Positions 40,069-48,266 of a stretch of 64,000 bases of DNA are shown piece by piece (the first letter of the stretch is position 1; each line of letters begins with the position of its first letter). The DNA is from Gallionellaceae bacterium. Its GTDB lineage: Bacteria > Pseudomonadota > Gammaproteobacteria > Burkholderiales > Thiobacillaceae. The notes below the pieces were generated by a model, which saw nothing but the letters and a program-made list of their open reading frames with translations, made no database searches and was not told where the DNA came from. The position numbers and the translations under genes are program-made. The stretch is taken from positions 52,380-116,379 of the forward strand of contig JAQTLN010000013.1 in assembly GCA_028714875.1 (NCBI GenBank), given 5' to 3'.

Positions 40069-40130
40069 GCCCGGTAGATGGGTTGAGCGATAGCGAACCC
40101 ATCAATCTCACTCAAGCCATCTTACGACTG

Positions 40131-41024
40131 CTACCCGCGCAGATTGCGCAGATGGTCGTGATAGCGGGCGCGATAGAGCAGGCGACGGTGTTCCGGGTGA
40201 TCGCTGAAACCGGAGCGGGTGTGCAGAACGTTGTTGCAGATCACGCCCATGCCGGGTTGCAGGCCGAGGCTGAAAGCACCCGCTGGTTTGCTGGCTAGGA
40301 GTGCGTCGAGCGCCCGCACGGCGGCCAGCGTGGCGGCATCTTGTTTCCAGGCGATACTCTTGGTGCGGGCGGTATAGCGCAGATGCAATAACCCGCTATC
40401 GACCAGGAAAGACGGGCCGGCTTCGTCGGGGCGCGCCACGCCTAGTTCGTCGGTACGCGCCGGAATGGTCATCGCGTCGTCGGCCATGAGGGCGCGGATG
40501 TGCGCCGGGTCGGCATCGCGCAGGGCGATATAGGCAAGTTCGTGGTCGTACAGGTCGTTGATGCCCCCTTCGTCGGCGGCACGCACGCAGTGCAGCGCCA
40601 TCGCCCAGATGCGCCGCACGGGTGGGTTGTAGTAGCCGTCGGTATGCCAGCGGATCGGCTTGTGGGTGTAGGGGATGAATTCGCCGCGCTTCTGGCCGTC
40701 TTCGTCGTGCGGAGTGAGGCTGGAAATGCCGTCTTCGTCCGCCAGCCAGTTGGCGTCCAGATGGGTCAGGCCGAATTGCGCGGCGAGCAAGGCCAAGGCT
40801 TCCTTGTCCTCGGATTCGCCCAGATCGGTGGCATAGATCGCCATGTTGGCCTTGGCGATCAGCCGCCAGATGGCCTGGTATTCGTCATCGCTCAGGTTGG
40901 CGGGGTCGCGCACCTTGACGATGAGGTCTTCGCCACGCGTCGGATAATCCGCCAGCTTGGCGGCGCGCCAGGCCTGGTAGCCGGCCTCGTTGTCGGGGTG
41001 AAAGGGGGAGTCGGCGGGGATCAT
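40131..41024 (-). CDS. TauD/TfdA-family dioxygenase
   Basis: IRWHTDGYYN (HxD) and GVICNNVLHTRSGF...HRRLLYRARYHD distal His/Arg motifs. Confidence 0.85.
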   Translation of the reverse strand: MIPADSPFHPDNEAGYQAWRAAKLADYPTRGEDLIVKVRDPANLSDDEYQAIWRLIAKANMAIYATDLGESEDKEALALLAAQFGLTHLDANWLADEDGISSLTPHDEDGQKRGEFIPYTHKPIRWHTDGYYNPPVRRIWAMALHCVRAADEGGINDLYDHELAYIALRDADPAHIRALMADDAMTIPARTDELGVARPDEAGPSFLVDSGLLHLRYTARTKSIAWKQDAATLAAVRALDALLASKPAGAFSLGLQPGMGVICNNVLHTRSGFSDHPEHRRLLYRARYHDHLRNLRG

Positions 41025-41093
41025 GGCGCGAGGAAGGGTAAGTGTGATGGGGCGCGCAGCTTGCTGTGATTCGGCTGGTGCCGCCTTGATCTT

Positions 41094-41687
41094 TTACTTG
41101 CCGTCGTCTTCGCTGGGCGGCGGGTAGAAGCCGTCCATGTTTTTCTTCACCATGCCCAGCATCTCGGGCATTTCGATATCCATGATCTGGTCCTGGATCC
41201 AGGTCTGGTCGGTTTGCTCCATGACCTCGCGGATTTGCAGCGAGAGGAAGCGCAACGCGGGGAAGCCGGGTTTGTCATCCGGGAAGTCGAAAGACGAGTA
41301 GTCGCCCATGCGCCGGTTGGTCAGCTCGATAAAACCAGCCTGATAGTCGTAGTCCGGGTCTTTCTCGCCGCCGGTGGCTTCGATGATGTTTTCTTCCATG
41401 ATCTCTGCCAGGCGCACGCCCACCGCGCTGACCACGTCCTGGCGCAGTTCGTCATCCATGCGGTTGAAGGCCAGGCGGTCGACGTAATGGACGAGAAAAC
41501 AGGCCATTTCGCCGATGATGCGGAAGCCGCGTTGCGGCGTGATGATGTCGAAATCGGCTTTGGACAGGTTGTCGATGGTGCGGTCGCACAGGCGCCAGAT
41601 GGTGGAGGCGAGGACGGTGGCGACCTCGGTTGGATCGCGCTGTTCGCCATCCTTCTTGAACCAGACGGTTTTGACTCTGAGTGCCAA
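41094..41687 (-). CDS. Conserved protein of unknown function in the dsr-linked operon (probable TTG start)
   Basis: ORF runs to 41732 but ggagaataaccTTG at 41687, just past the upstream gene stop, is a plausible start; acidic helical protein. Confidence 0.7.
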   Translation of the reverse strand: MALRVKTVWFKKDGEQRDPTEVATVLASTIWRLCDRTIDNLSKADFDIITPQRGFRIIGEMACFLVHYVDRLAFNRMDDELRQDVVSAVGVRLAEIMEENIIEATGGEKDPDYDYQAGFIELTNRRMGDYSSFDFPDDKPGFPALRFLSLQIREVMEQTDQTWIQDQIMDIEMPEMLGMVKKNMDGFYPPPSEDDGK

Positions 41688-41689
41688 GG

Positions 41690-42538
41690 TTATTCTCCGG
41701 TGGCGATGGGTCTGGCGGGATCGCGTATCCATTCGCTCCAGGAGCCGGGGTAGAGGCGCGACCCGGCCAGGCCGGCGACTTCCATCGCCAGCAGGTTGTG
41801 GCAGGCGGTGACGCCGGAGCCGCAGGAATGGATGACCTGCCAGGGCGCGCGGCCTTTCAGCAAGGACTGATAGTTTTCGCGCAACGCCTCGGGCGGCAGG
41901 AAAGTGCCGTCGATGTCGAGGTTCTCGTCGAACGGCCAGTTGATGGAGCCGGGTATGTGCCCGGCGACCGGGTCGAGCGGCTCGAATTCGCCGCTGAAGC
42001 GACGGTCTGGTCGCGCGTCGATGATCAGCGCGTCGCCAGTTCGCGAGGCGCGCAGCACCTCGTCGGCGTCGACGATCTGGCTGTGTTCCGGCAGGCAGGC
42101 GCAGTTGCCTTTACGAGTAACGGGCAATGCGGCCGTTAGTGGGCGCTTTTCCTTGCGCCACTTGGGTATGCCGCCGTCGAGCAGGGCGGCGCCGGGGTGG
42201 CCGAGCCAGCGCAGCATCCACCACAGGCGTACTGCCATGGCGCCATAACTGTCGTCGTACACGACGACCTGCTTGTTGACACCGACGCCCCAGGCGCAAA
42301 GCTTTTTCGCCAATTCCTGGACATCAGGTAGTGGGTGGCGGCCCCTGCTGTCGGTGATCGGCGCGGACATGTCTTCTTCGAGATGAACGTAGCGCGCGCC
42401 GGGAATGTGTTCTTTGAGATAGGCCTGACGACCGGCTTCCGGATCGGTCAGCGTGAAGCGGCAGTCGAAGACGATCCAGTCGGGATCATCCAGGTGAGCG
42501 GCCAGGTCTTCGGTTGTAACCAGGGTGTTGATGAACAT
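41690..42538 (-). CDS. Thiosulfate/3-mercaptopyruvate sulfurtransferase-like protein (double rhodanese)
   Basis: WIVFDCRFTLTDPEAGRQAYLKEHIPGARYVHLEEDMS; active-site-like VIHSCGSGVTACHNLLAM. Confidence 0.94.
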   Translation of the reverse strand: MFINTLVTTEDLAAHLDDPDWIVFDCRFTLTDPEAGRQAYLKEHIPGARYVHLEEDMSAPITDSRGRHPLPDVQELAKKLCAWGVGVNKQVVVYDDSYGAMAVRLWWMLRWLGHPGAALLDGGIPKWRKEKRPLTAALPVTRKGNCACLPEHSQIVDADEVLRASRTGDALIIDARPDRRFSGEFEPLDPVAGHIPGSINWPFDENLDIDGTFLPPEALRENYQSLLKGRAPWQVIHSCGSGVTACHNLLAMEVAGLAGSRLYPGSWSEWIRDPARPIATGE

Positions 42539-42632
42539 GGAAGCGTGATGCGTGAGGGGGGGTAGGCGAAAGGCGGGAAGGGTGGGGCGGCAAGGCTTCG
42601 CGCCTTACGCCTCACACCTTGTGCCTCACGGA

Positions 42633-42965
42633 TTAGTAACCGCCCTTGCCGAAGGGCTTGGTCAGTCCGGCCACTTTGGCGGACTGGCGGTTGGGTTGCA
42701 GGGGGAACAGTTCATACAGTACTTTTTTCCAGTCGACACTGTCGTCCTCGTCGTTGAGGTCGGCGACCATGTTGCGGAAATTGGGGGTCTGACCGTCTTC
42801 CTGGTATTTGCGACGCATGAAATTGATGACCTGCCAGTGCGCGTCGGTCAGGGTGATATTTTCAGCTTCGGCGATCACCGGAACGATTTCTTCGCTGAAG
42901 TTGGCTTCCAGCAGGAAACCATCGTCATCCACTTCGAGTTCTTCGCCGTTCAGTACATAGCCCAC
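42633..42965 (-). CDS. DsrC-family paralogue without cysteines (RspA-type)
   Basis: LEVDDDGFLLEANFSEEIVPVIAEAENITLTDAHWQVINFMRRKYQEDGQTPNFRNMV...; C-terminus VAGLTKPFGKGGY instead of IAGLPKPTGCI. Confidence 0.9.
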   Translation of the reverse strand: MGYVLNGEELEVDDDGFLLEANFSEEIVPVIAEAENITLTDAHWQVINFMRRKYQEDGQTPNFRNMVADLNDEDDSVDWKKVLYELFPLQPNRQSAKVAGLTKPFGKGGY

Positions 42966-43010
42966 AGTTTTCTCCTATTTCACGAGTTAAAAAATATGGC
43001 CGTCCGGTGT

Positions 43011-43664
43011 TCAGACGGTCGAAACTTCTTTGATCGATTTGTGCGGTATGAAGATGCCGCAGCCCCAGGCGCGATGCAGTCCCAGGCCCGATTCCTGCAC
43101 GGCCAGTGAATGCACCATGCTGAGGTCATGCAGCATCAATGTGTGGCCGCTGATCTCACCTTCGGGTGTCAGCATTTTACGTTGCAAGCCCGGTATCAGT
43201 CCGCATTGGATTCCCAGTTCATCAAGTTTTCGTCGCACCTCAACCAGAATCATGGCTTCATCGGCATCACCGAGGGTCACGAAGTGGGAATACAGCGTGC
43301 CAAATGGCGTCAGGTTTTTCTCTTTCAAGGGGCCGATAACAAGATTCCCCGCGCCTGGGTTGATGCTCTGGCCGACCAGCGCATGCGCCGCCTCCAGGCG
43401 TTCTACCGGAAGGCGCAATACCAGTTTTACCCTCCTATTGATCACCAGATTGGCATTGCGCCCACTCGGGGCGCCATGGACCGGATGTATGCCAGCCACA
43501 GGCGTATCGGCTAGCCAGGGAAGATGGCGCAACACTTCAGCGTAGAGCGCGGGGCCGTGGTCAGCCGGGATTTCCCCCCCTGATAAGTCGTAGTAAAGGT
43601 CCAGCACTTTGGGTGTGAACTTCATGTCTTTCACGGCGTCCCATTCCGGGTTGTACATGCGCAT
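43011..43664 (-). CDS. Cas6/Cmx6-like RAMP-superfamily protein (putative RNA-binding or endoribonuclease)
   Basis: IPADHGPALYAEVLRHLPWLAD, IHPVHGAPSGRNANLVINRRVKLVLRLP, C-terminal Gly-rich loop ESGLGLHRAWGCGIFIPHKSI. Confidence 0.78.
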   Translation of the reverse strand: MRMYNPEWDAVKDMKFTPKVLDLYYDLSGGEIPADHGPALYAEVLRHLPWLADTPVAGIHPVHGAPSGRNANLVINRRVKLVLRLPVERLEAAHALVGQSINPGAGNLVIGPLKEKNLTPFGTLYSHFVTLGDADEAMILVEVRRKLDELGIQCGLIPGLQRKMLTPEGEISGHTLMLHDLSMVHSLAVQESGLGLHRAWGCGIFIPHKSIKEVSTV

Positions 43665-43667
43665 GGA

Positions 43668-43910
43668 TCAGTCCTCGGCGGTCGGGGGAGTGGAGTCGGC
43701 GGCCAGTGGCGTGGCCCACTTCAACATTTCTTCCGCCCAGTATTTAGCGGTTGTGGGGTCGACGTCGAAAATGGTGAAACGGGCGCCGCGTTCCCGAATC
43801 CGCAGGCGTAGCATCGGCGTGCCGCCTGCTTCATAGCACGCCTCCTGCAACTCGATTTCCTGGTTGCCGAAGGGGTTGCGAAACTTGGTGAGGGATGTGA
43901 TTTGGTCCAT
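43668..43910 (-). CDS. Small protein of unknown function (80 aa), first gene of the Cas6-like/DsrC-like operon
   Basis: MDQITSLTKFRNPFGNQEIELQEACYEAGGTPMLRLRIRERGARFTIFDVDPTTAKYWAEEMLKWA; stop 3 nt before the Cas6-like ATG. Confidence 0.75.
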   Translation of the reverse strand: MDQITSLTKFRNPFGNQEIELQEACYEAGGTPMLRLRIRERGARFTIFDVDPTTAKYWAEEMLKWATPLAADSTPPTAED

Positions 43911-43989
43911 GGGGTGTTAGTATATTCCAATACATTAATTATCTGACAAGGATTGTCGGGTATTAACGTATCAGATGGGTCGGGGCTTA

Positions 43990-44029
43990 GTAGTACTCAA
44001 CCTACCCGATCGGGTAGGTTGAGTACTAC
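43990..44029. promoter_or_regulatory. Perfect 40-bp palindrome in the dsrA divergent intergenic region
   Basis: gtagtactcaacctacccga|tcgggtaggttgagtactac, 20 of 20 pairs, no spacer. Confidence 0.85.
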
Positions 44030-44188
44030 CCGACTGAAAGACCGGGTTACCCCCTCGGAATGATGGTGGACTGGATTAGCACTCCCTAATATGTATTCAC
44101 TCGTCCCGTACGAGCGGACTGCCAACGGGCAAGTGCGGTAAGTTTGTGACGACATGGTGTTGTTCAAGACTTCAAGGAGAAAAGACAG

Positions 44189-45490
44189 ATGGCTAAGCAA
44201 ATGATTGATACGCCGAACCTGGACGAGCTCGAGACCGGCCCTTGGCCCTCGTTCGTTACGGGTCTGAAGCGCCTGGCTAAAGACAACGACATGATGGTCG
44301 ACCTGATGGGCCAGTTGGAGACTTCCTACCAGACCCGCTTCGGCTATTGGAAAGGCGGTACCGTTGGTGTGGTGGGCTACGGTGGTGGCGTGATTCCGCG
44401 CTTTACCGAGCTGAAAGACGAGAACCATAAGCCCCTGTTCCCCGAGGCGGCCGAGTTCCATACCCTGCGCATCATGCCGCCCGCCGGCATGCATTACACC
44501 TCCGACCTGCTGCGTCAGATGTCCGACGCCTGGCTGGAAACCGGTGGCTCCGGCCTGATCGCTTTCCACGGCCAGTCTGGCGACATCATGCTGCAAGGCA
44601 TCAAGACCAACGACGTGCAGCGTGCTTTCGACAAGTTCAATGAAATGGGCTTTGACCTGGGTGGCGCCGGCCCCGCTTTGCGCACCTCCATGTCTTGCGT
44701 CGGCGCCGCGCGTTGTGAAATGTCTTGTTATGACGAAGCTCGCGCGCTGCGCATCGTCATCAACAACAACCTGGACGATATGCATCGCCCGTCCCTGCCG
44801 TACAAGTTCAAGTTCAAGTTCTCCGGCTGCCCAAACGACTGTATGAACTCCATTCAGCGTTCCGACATGGCTACCATCGGCACCTGGCGCGACAACATTC
44901 GCGCCGACGAGAAGCTGGCGCGTGATTGGTATGCGGCGCACAGCATGGAGGACACCATCAATATGGTCGTCAACCATTGCCCGACAAAGGCCATCCAGCT
45001 CAAAAAGAACGATGGCGCGGCCGCCGCTGAAGGCGTTACCAAGGTGGTGCTGTCGGATGAGAATTGCCTGGAAATCGACAACCACAACTGCGTGCGTTGC
45101 ATGCACTGCCTGAATGTCATGCCTGGCGCGCTCCTGCCCGGTAAAGACAAGGGTGTCACCATCCTGGTCGGCGGCAAGAGTGTGCTGAAGATTGGCGCCA
45201 CGATGGGTACCGTGGTGATTCCGTTCATGAAGCTTGAGTCGGACGAAGATTTTGAACGTCTGAACGATCTGTCCCGTTCCATGCTCGACTTCTTCGCTGA
45301 AAATGCGCTGGAGCATGAGCGTACCGGCGAGATGATCGAACGTATCGGCCTGGTTAACTTCCTGGAAGGCATTGAGCTGGAGATTGATCCCAACATGATC
45401 AGTTCGCCGCGCTCCAATCCTTATGCTCGCATGGATGGTTGGGACGAGGAAGCGGCCAAGTGGTTCGAGCGCAAGCAGGCCGCCGCCTGA
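44189..45490 (+). CDS. dsrA: Dissimilatory (reverse-type) sulfite reductase alpha subunit
   Basis: MIDTPNLDELETGPWPSFVTGLKRLAKDN; siroheme/Fe-S and ferredoxin motifs; followed by dsrBEFHC. Confidence 0.98.
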   Translation: MAKQMIDTPNLDELETGPWPSFVTGLKRLAKDNDMMVDLMGQLETSYQTRFGYWKGGTVGVVGYGGGVIPRFTELKDENHKPLFPEAAEFHTLRIMPPAGMHYTSDLLRQMSDAWLETGGSGLIAFHGQSGDIMLQGIKTNDVQRAFDKFNEMGFDLGGAGPALRTSMSCVGAARCEMSCYDEARALRIVINNNLDDMHRPSLPYKFKFKFSGCPNDCMNSIQRSDMATIGTWRDNIRADEKLARDWYAAHSMEDTINMVVNHCPTKAIQLKKNDGAAAAEGVTKVVLSDENCLEIDNHNCVRCMHCLNVMPGALLPGKDKGVTILVGGKSVLKIGATMGTVVIPFMKLESDEDFERLNDLSRSMLDFFAENALEHERTGEMIERIGLVNFLEGIELEIDPNMISSPRSNPYARMDGWDEEAAKWFERKQAAA

Positions 45491-45577
45491 TTTAATGGTC
45501 GCTCCGAGGGTGGCCCAGGTGGCCCCCTCGTGAGCAAGTCGCAGATGATTTAACGATTTCACCCTTTGGAGATAGCA

Positions 45578-46651
45578 ATGGCTGAAAGAACACACCAGAC
45601 CATTGAATCCGGTGCACCGGATCCGATGCCCTACATGCACCCTGTGATGAAAGACAATTATGGGAAGTGGGTGTTTCACTCACATCCCAAGCCGGGCGTG
45701 CTTTACCACCGTGCCGAAAATGGCGCCGAAGTATGGACTGTCAAGGCCGGCACCCAGCGCCAGATGGACCACTACACCATCCGCAAGCTGGCCGATATCG
45801 CCGACCAGTTCGCCGACGGCTACGTGCGTTTCACCACCCGTTCCAATATCGAATACATGGTCACCGACCAGACCAAGGTCGAGCCCCTGATCAAGGCGCT
45901 GAGTGAAGGTGGCTTCCCGGTCGGCGGCACCGCCAACTCGGTATCCATGATCGCCCACACCCAGGGCTGGCTGCACTGCGACATCCCGGGTACCGATGCT
46001 TCCGGCGCCGTCAAGGCCCTGATGGACGAGTTGTACGAAGAGTTCATCAAGTGCGAGATGCCCAACCGCGTCAAGCTGTCCACCTCCTGCTGCGAGATCA
46101 ACTGTGGCGGCCAGGCTGACATCGCCATCGTGATCCAGCACACCAAGCCGCCCAAGATCAATCATGATCTGGTTGCCAACGTGTGTGAGCGTCCTTCCGT
46201 TGTCGCTCGCTGCCCGGTGGCCGCTATCCGTCCCGCGCTGGTGAACGGCAAGCCTTCCCTGGAAGTCGATGAGAAGAAATGCATCTGCTGTGGCGCCTGC
46301 TTCCCCCCGTGCCCCCCGATGCAGATCAACGATCCCGAGCATTCCAAGTTCGCGATCTGGGTTGGCGGCAAGAACTCCAACGCCCGTTCCAAACCTACTT
46401 TCCACAAACTGGTCGCCGCCGGCATCCCGAACAACCCGCCGCGTTGGCCCGAGGTCAGCGAGATCGTCAAGAAAATTCTTGGTGTCTACAAGGCTGATGG
46501 TCGCCCGTGGGAACGCATGAACGACTGGATCGACCGTATCGGTTGGCCCGCCTTCTTCGAGAAGACCGGACTGCCGTTCACCAAGTATCACATCGACAAC
46601 TGGCGTGGTTCCCGTACCAACCTGAACGCTTCCACGCATATCCGCTTCTGA
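45578..46651 (+). CDS. dsrB: Dissimilatory (reverse-type) sulfite reductase beta subunit
   Basis: LSTSCCEINCGGQADIAIVIQHTKPP; KKCICCGACFPPCPPM; ggaga before ATG 45578. Confidence 0.98.
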   Translation: MAERTHQTIESGAPDPMPYMHPVMKDNYGKWVFHSHPKPGVLYHRAENGAEVWTVKAGTQRQMDHYTIRKLADIADQFADGYVRFTTRSNIEYMVTDQTKVEPLIKALSEGGFPVGGTANSVSMIAHTQGWLHCDIPGTDASGAVKALMDELYEEFIKCEMPNRVKLSTSCCEINCGGQADIAIVIQHTKPPKINHDLVANVCERPSVVARCPVAAIRPALVNGKPSLEVDEKKCICCGACFPPCPPMQINDPEHSKFAIWVGGKNSNARSKPTFHKLVAAGIPNNPPRWPEVSEIVKKILGVYKADGRPWERMNDWIDRIGWPAFFEKTGLPFTKYHIDNWRGSRTNLNASTHIRF

Positions 46652-46717
46652 TTGCGACCCGGCCTCGGAGGCATCGGGGCCGGACCAATTTGGATATTCG
46701 GAGATAGGGATATTTAA

Positions 46718-47077
46718 ATGAAAATCGGCATTATGGTTAGTGAAGGGCCGTACAACCACCAGGCAAGCGATACCGCGTATCTGTTTGCCAGGACGGCCAT
46801 CGAAAAAGGGCACAAGGTTCCGCGCGTGTTTTTCTATCACGACGGGGTGAACAACTCGACCAAGCTTACCCAGCCTCCCCAAGATGACCGCAACGTGGTC
46901 AATCGTTGGTCCAAACTGGCGGAAGAGCATGGTGTGGACTTGGTGGTGTGTATTGCCGCCGGCATGCGCCGCGGCATCACTGACGACATCCTGGCTCCCG
47001 GATTCCGTATTTCCGGTCTCGGCCAATTGGTGGAAGCCGGCATCCAGTGTGACCGTCTGGTCACCTTCGGCGACTGA
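46718..47077 (+). CDS. dsrE: Sulfurtransferase subunit DsrE
   Basis: MKIGIMVSEGPYNHQASDTAYLFARTAIEKGH; VVCIAAGMRRG conserved Cys. Confidence 0.96.
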   Translation: MKIGIMVSEGPYNHQASDTAYLFARTAIEKGHKVPRVFFYHDGVNNSTKLTQPPQDDRNVVNRWSKLAEEHGVDLVVCIAAGMRRGITDDILAPGFRISGLGQLVEAGIQCDRLVTFGD

Positions 47078-47088
47078 GGGGTATCTAG

Positions 47089-47487
47089 ATGAGCGACATG
47101 ATGGATGACATGGAAGGCGGCGAAGGCGTCGTCAAGAAGTTCATGTTCGTAAACCGCAAGGCGCCACACGGCACCATCTACGCCCTCGAGGGACTGGAAG
47201 TGGTGTTGGTCTCGGCGGCCTTCGACCAGGACGTGAGCATGGTGTTTGCCGACGATGGTGTTTATGAACTGATCAAGGGCATGAACACCAAGGGTATCGA
47301 GGTCAAGGATTTCTCCAAGACCTACCGCGCCCTGGATGGTTACGACATCGAGAAGCTATACGTCGAGAAGGCATCCATGGATGCCCGAGGCTTGACTGAA
47401 GCCGATCTGATCGTGGACGTGACCGTGCTCGACAGCGCCGAGATGGCCAATCTCATGGCTGAGCAAGACGTCGTTATCAGCTACTGA
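47089..47487 (+). CDS. dsrF: Sulfurtransferase subunit DsrF
   Basis: DsrE-fold; VNRKAPHGTIYALEGLEVVLVSAAFDQDVSMVFADDGVY; order dsrEFH. Confidence 0.95.
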   Translation: MSDMMDDMEGGEGVVKKFMFVNRKAPHGTIYALEGLEVVLVSAAFDQDVSMVFADDGVYELIKGMNTKGIEVKDFSKTYRALDGYDIEKLYVEKASMDARGLTEADLIVDVTVLDSAEMANLMAEQDVVISY

Positions 47488-47498
47488 GGGAGACGAAG

Positions 47499-47798
47499 AT
47501 GCTGCATATCGTTAACAAATCGGCCACGGAACGCAATTCTCTTGAGAGTTGTCTGCGTATGGCCACGAAGGGTTCCGCTGTATTACTGATCGAGGATGCC
47601 GTTTATGCGGCGACCAAGGGTGGTGTGGCGGCGGCGCAAATCCAGGCAGCCATGGCTGACCTTCAGATTTATGCCCTCGGTCCCGATCTCGATGCGCGCG
47701 GTATGTCCGCTCGTGTTCTGGACGGGGTAAAAGTCGTGGATTACGGCGGTTTTGTTGATCTCGTTACCGAGACCAACGCCTGCCAGTCCTGGTTGTAA
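47499..47798 (+). CDS. dsrH: Sulfurtransferase subunit DsrH (TusB-like)
   Basis: MLHIVNKSATERNSLESCLRMATKGSAVLLIEDAVYAA. Confidence 0.95.
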   Translation: MLHIVNKSATERNSLESCLRMATKGSAVLLIEDAVYAATKGGVAAAQIQAAMADLQIYALGPDLDARGMSARVLDGVKVVDYGGFVDLVTETNACQSWL

Positions 47799-47818
47799 TT
47801 TTTTTTAAGGAGTGCGCT

Positions 47819-48154
47819 ATGCCTATGGTTGAAGTTGCCGGTAAATCTTTTGAAGTCGACGAGGAAGGCTACCTGACCAATCTGGCCGATTGGAACCAGG
47901 ACATCGCTGGATATCTGGCTCAGGAAGAAAAAGTTGAAATGACCGATTCCCATTGGGAAGTCGTCAACTTCCTGCGCGAGTACTACGACGAGTACCAAAT
48001 CGCCCCCGCTGTGCGCGTGCTGACCAAGGCGATCTCCAAGAAGCTGGGCGCGGACAAGGGCAACAACAAGTATCTGTACGAGTTGTTCCCCTATGGCCCC
48101 GCCAAGCAGGCTTGCAAGATCGCCGGTCTGCCCAAGCCGACCGGCTGTATCTGA
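47819..48154 (+). CDS. dsrC: DsrC, canonical sulfur carrier with C-terminal two-Cys arm
   Basis: C-terminus YELFPYGPAKQACKIAGLPKPTGCI. Confidence 0.98.
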   Translation: MPMVEVAGKSFEVDEEGYLTNLADWNQDIAGYLAQEEKVEMTDSHWEVVNFLREYYDEYQIAPAVRVLTKAISKKLGADKGNNKYLYELFPYGPAKQACKIAGLPKPTGCI

Positions 48155-48266
48155 TCAATTTCGGTTGATCCCCGGCGGGCTCCGGCCCGTCGGTTTCGAG
48201 ATTTCTGCTCGTGTTCCGGGGATGTCCGGGACGTAATGAGTTGTTCTGCCTGAAGCAGAGGAACGG

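Noticed and set aside
40076-40103. Inverted repeat gatgggtt gagcgatagcg aacccatc after the yceH-like gene
   Set aside because: Short, common-type dispersed intergenic repeat; lies between convergent genes and needs no special explanation.
43011-44188. Possible CRISPR array next to the Cas6-like gene
   Set aside because: No regularly spaced direct repeats on either side; only a single 40-bp palindrome is present.
43997-45679. 560-aa ORF antisense to dsrA
   Set aside because: dsrA on the + strand is certain; the antisense frame runs through the palindrome and spacer.
45680-47026. 448-aa ORF antisense to dsrB/dsrE
   Set aside because: Overlaps two well-supported genes; no recognisable domain.
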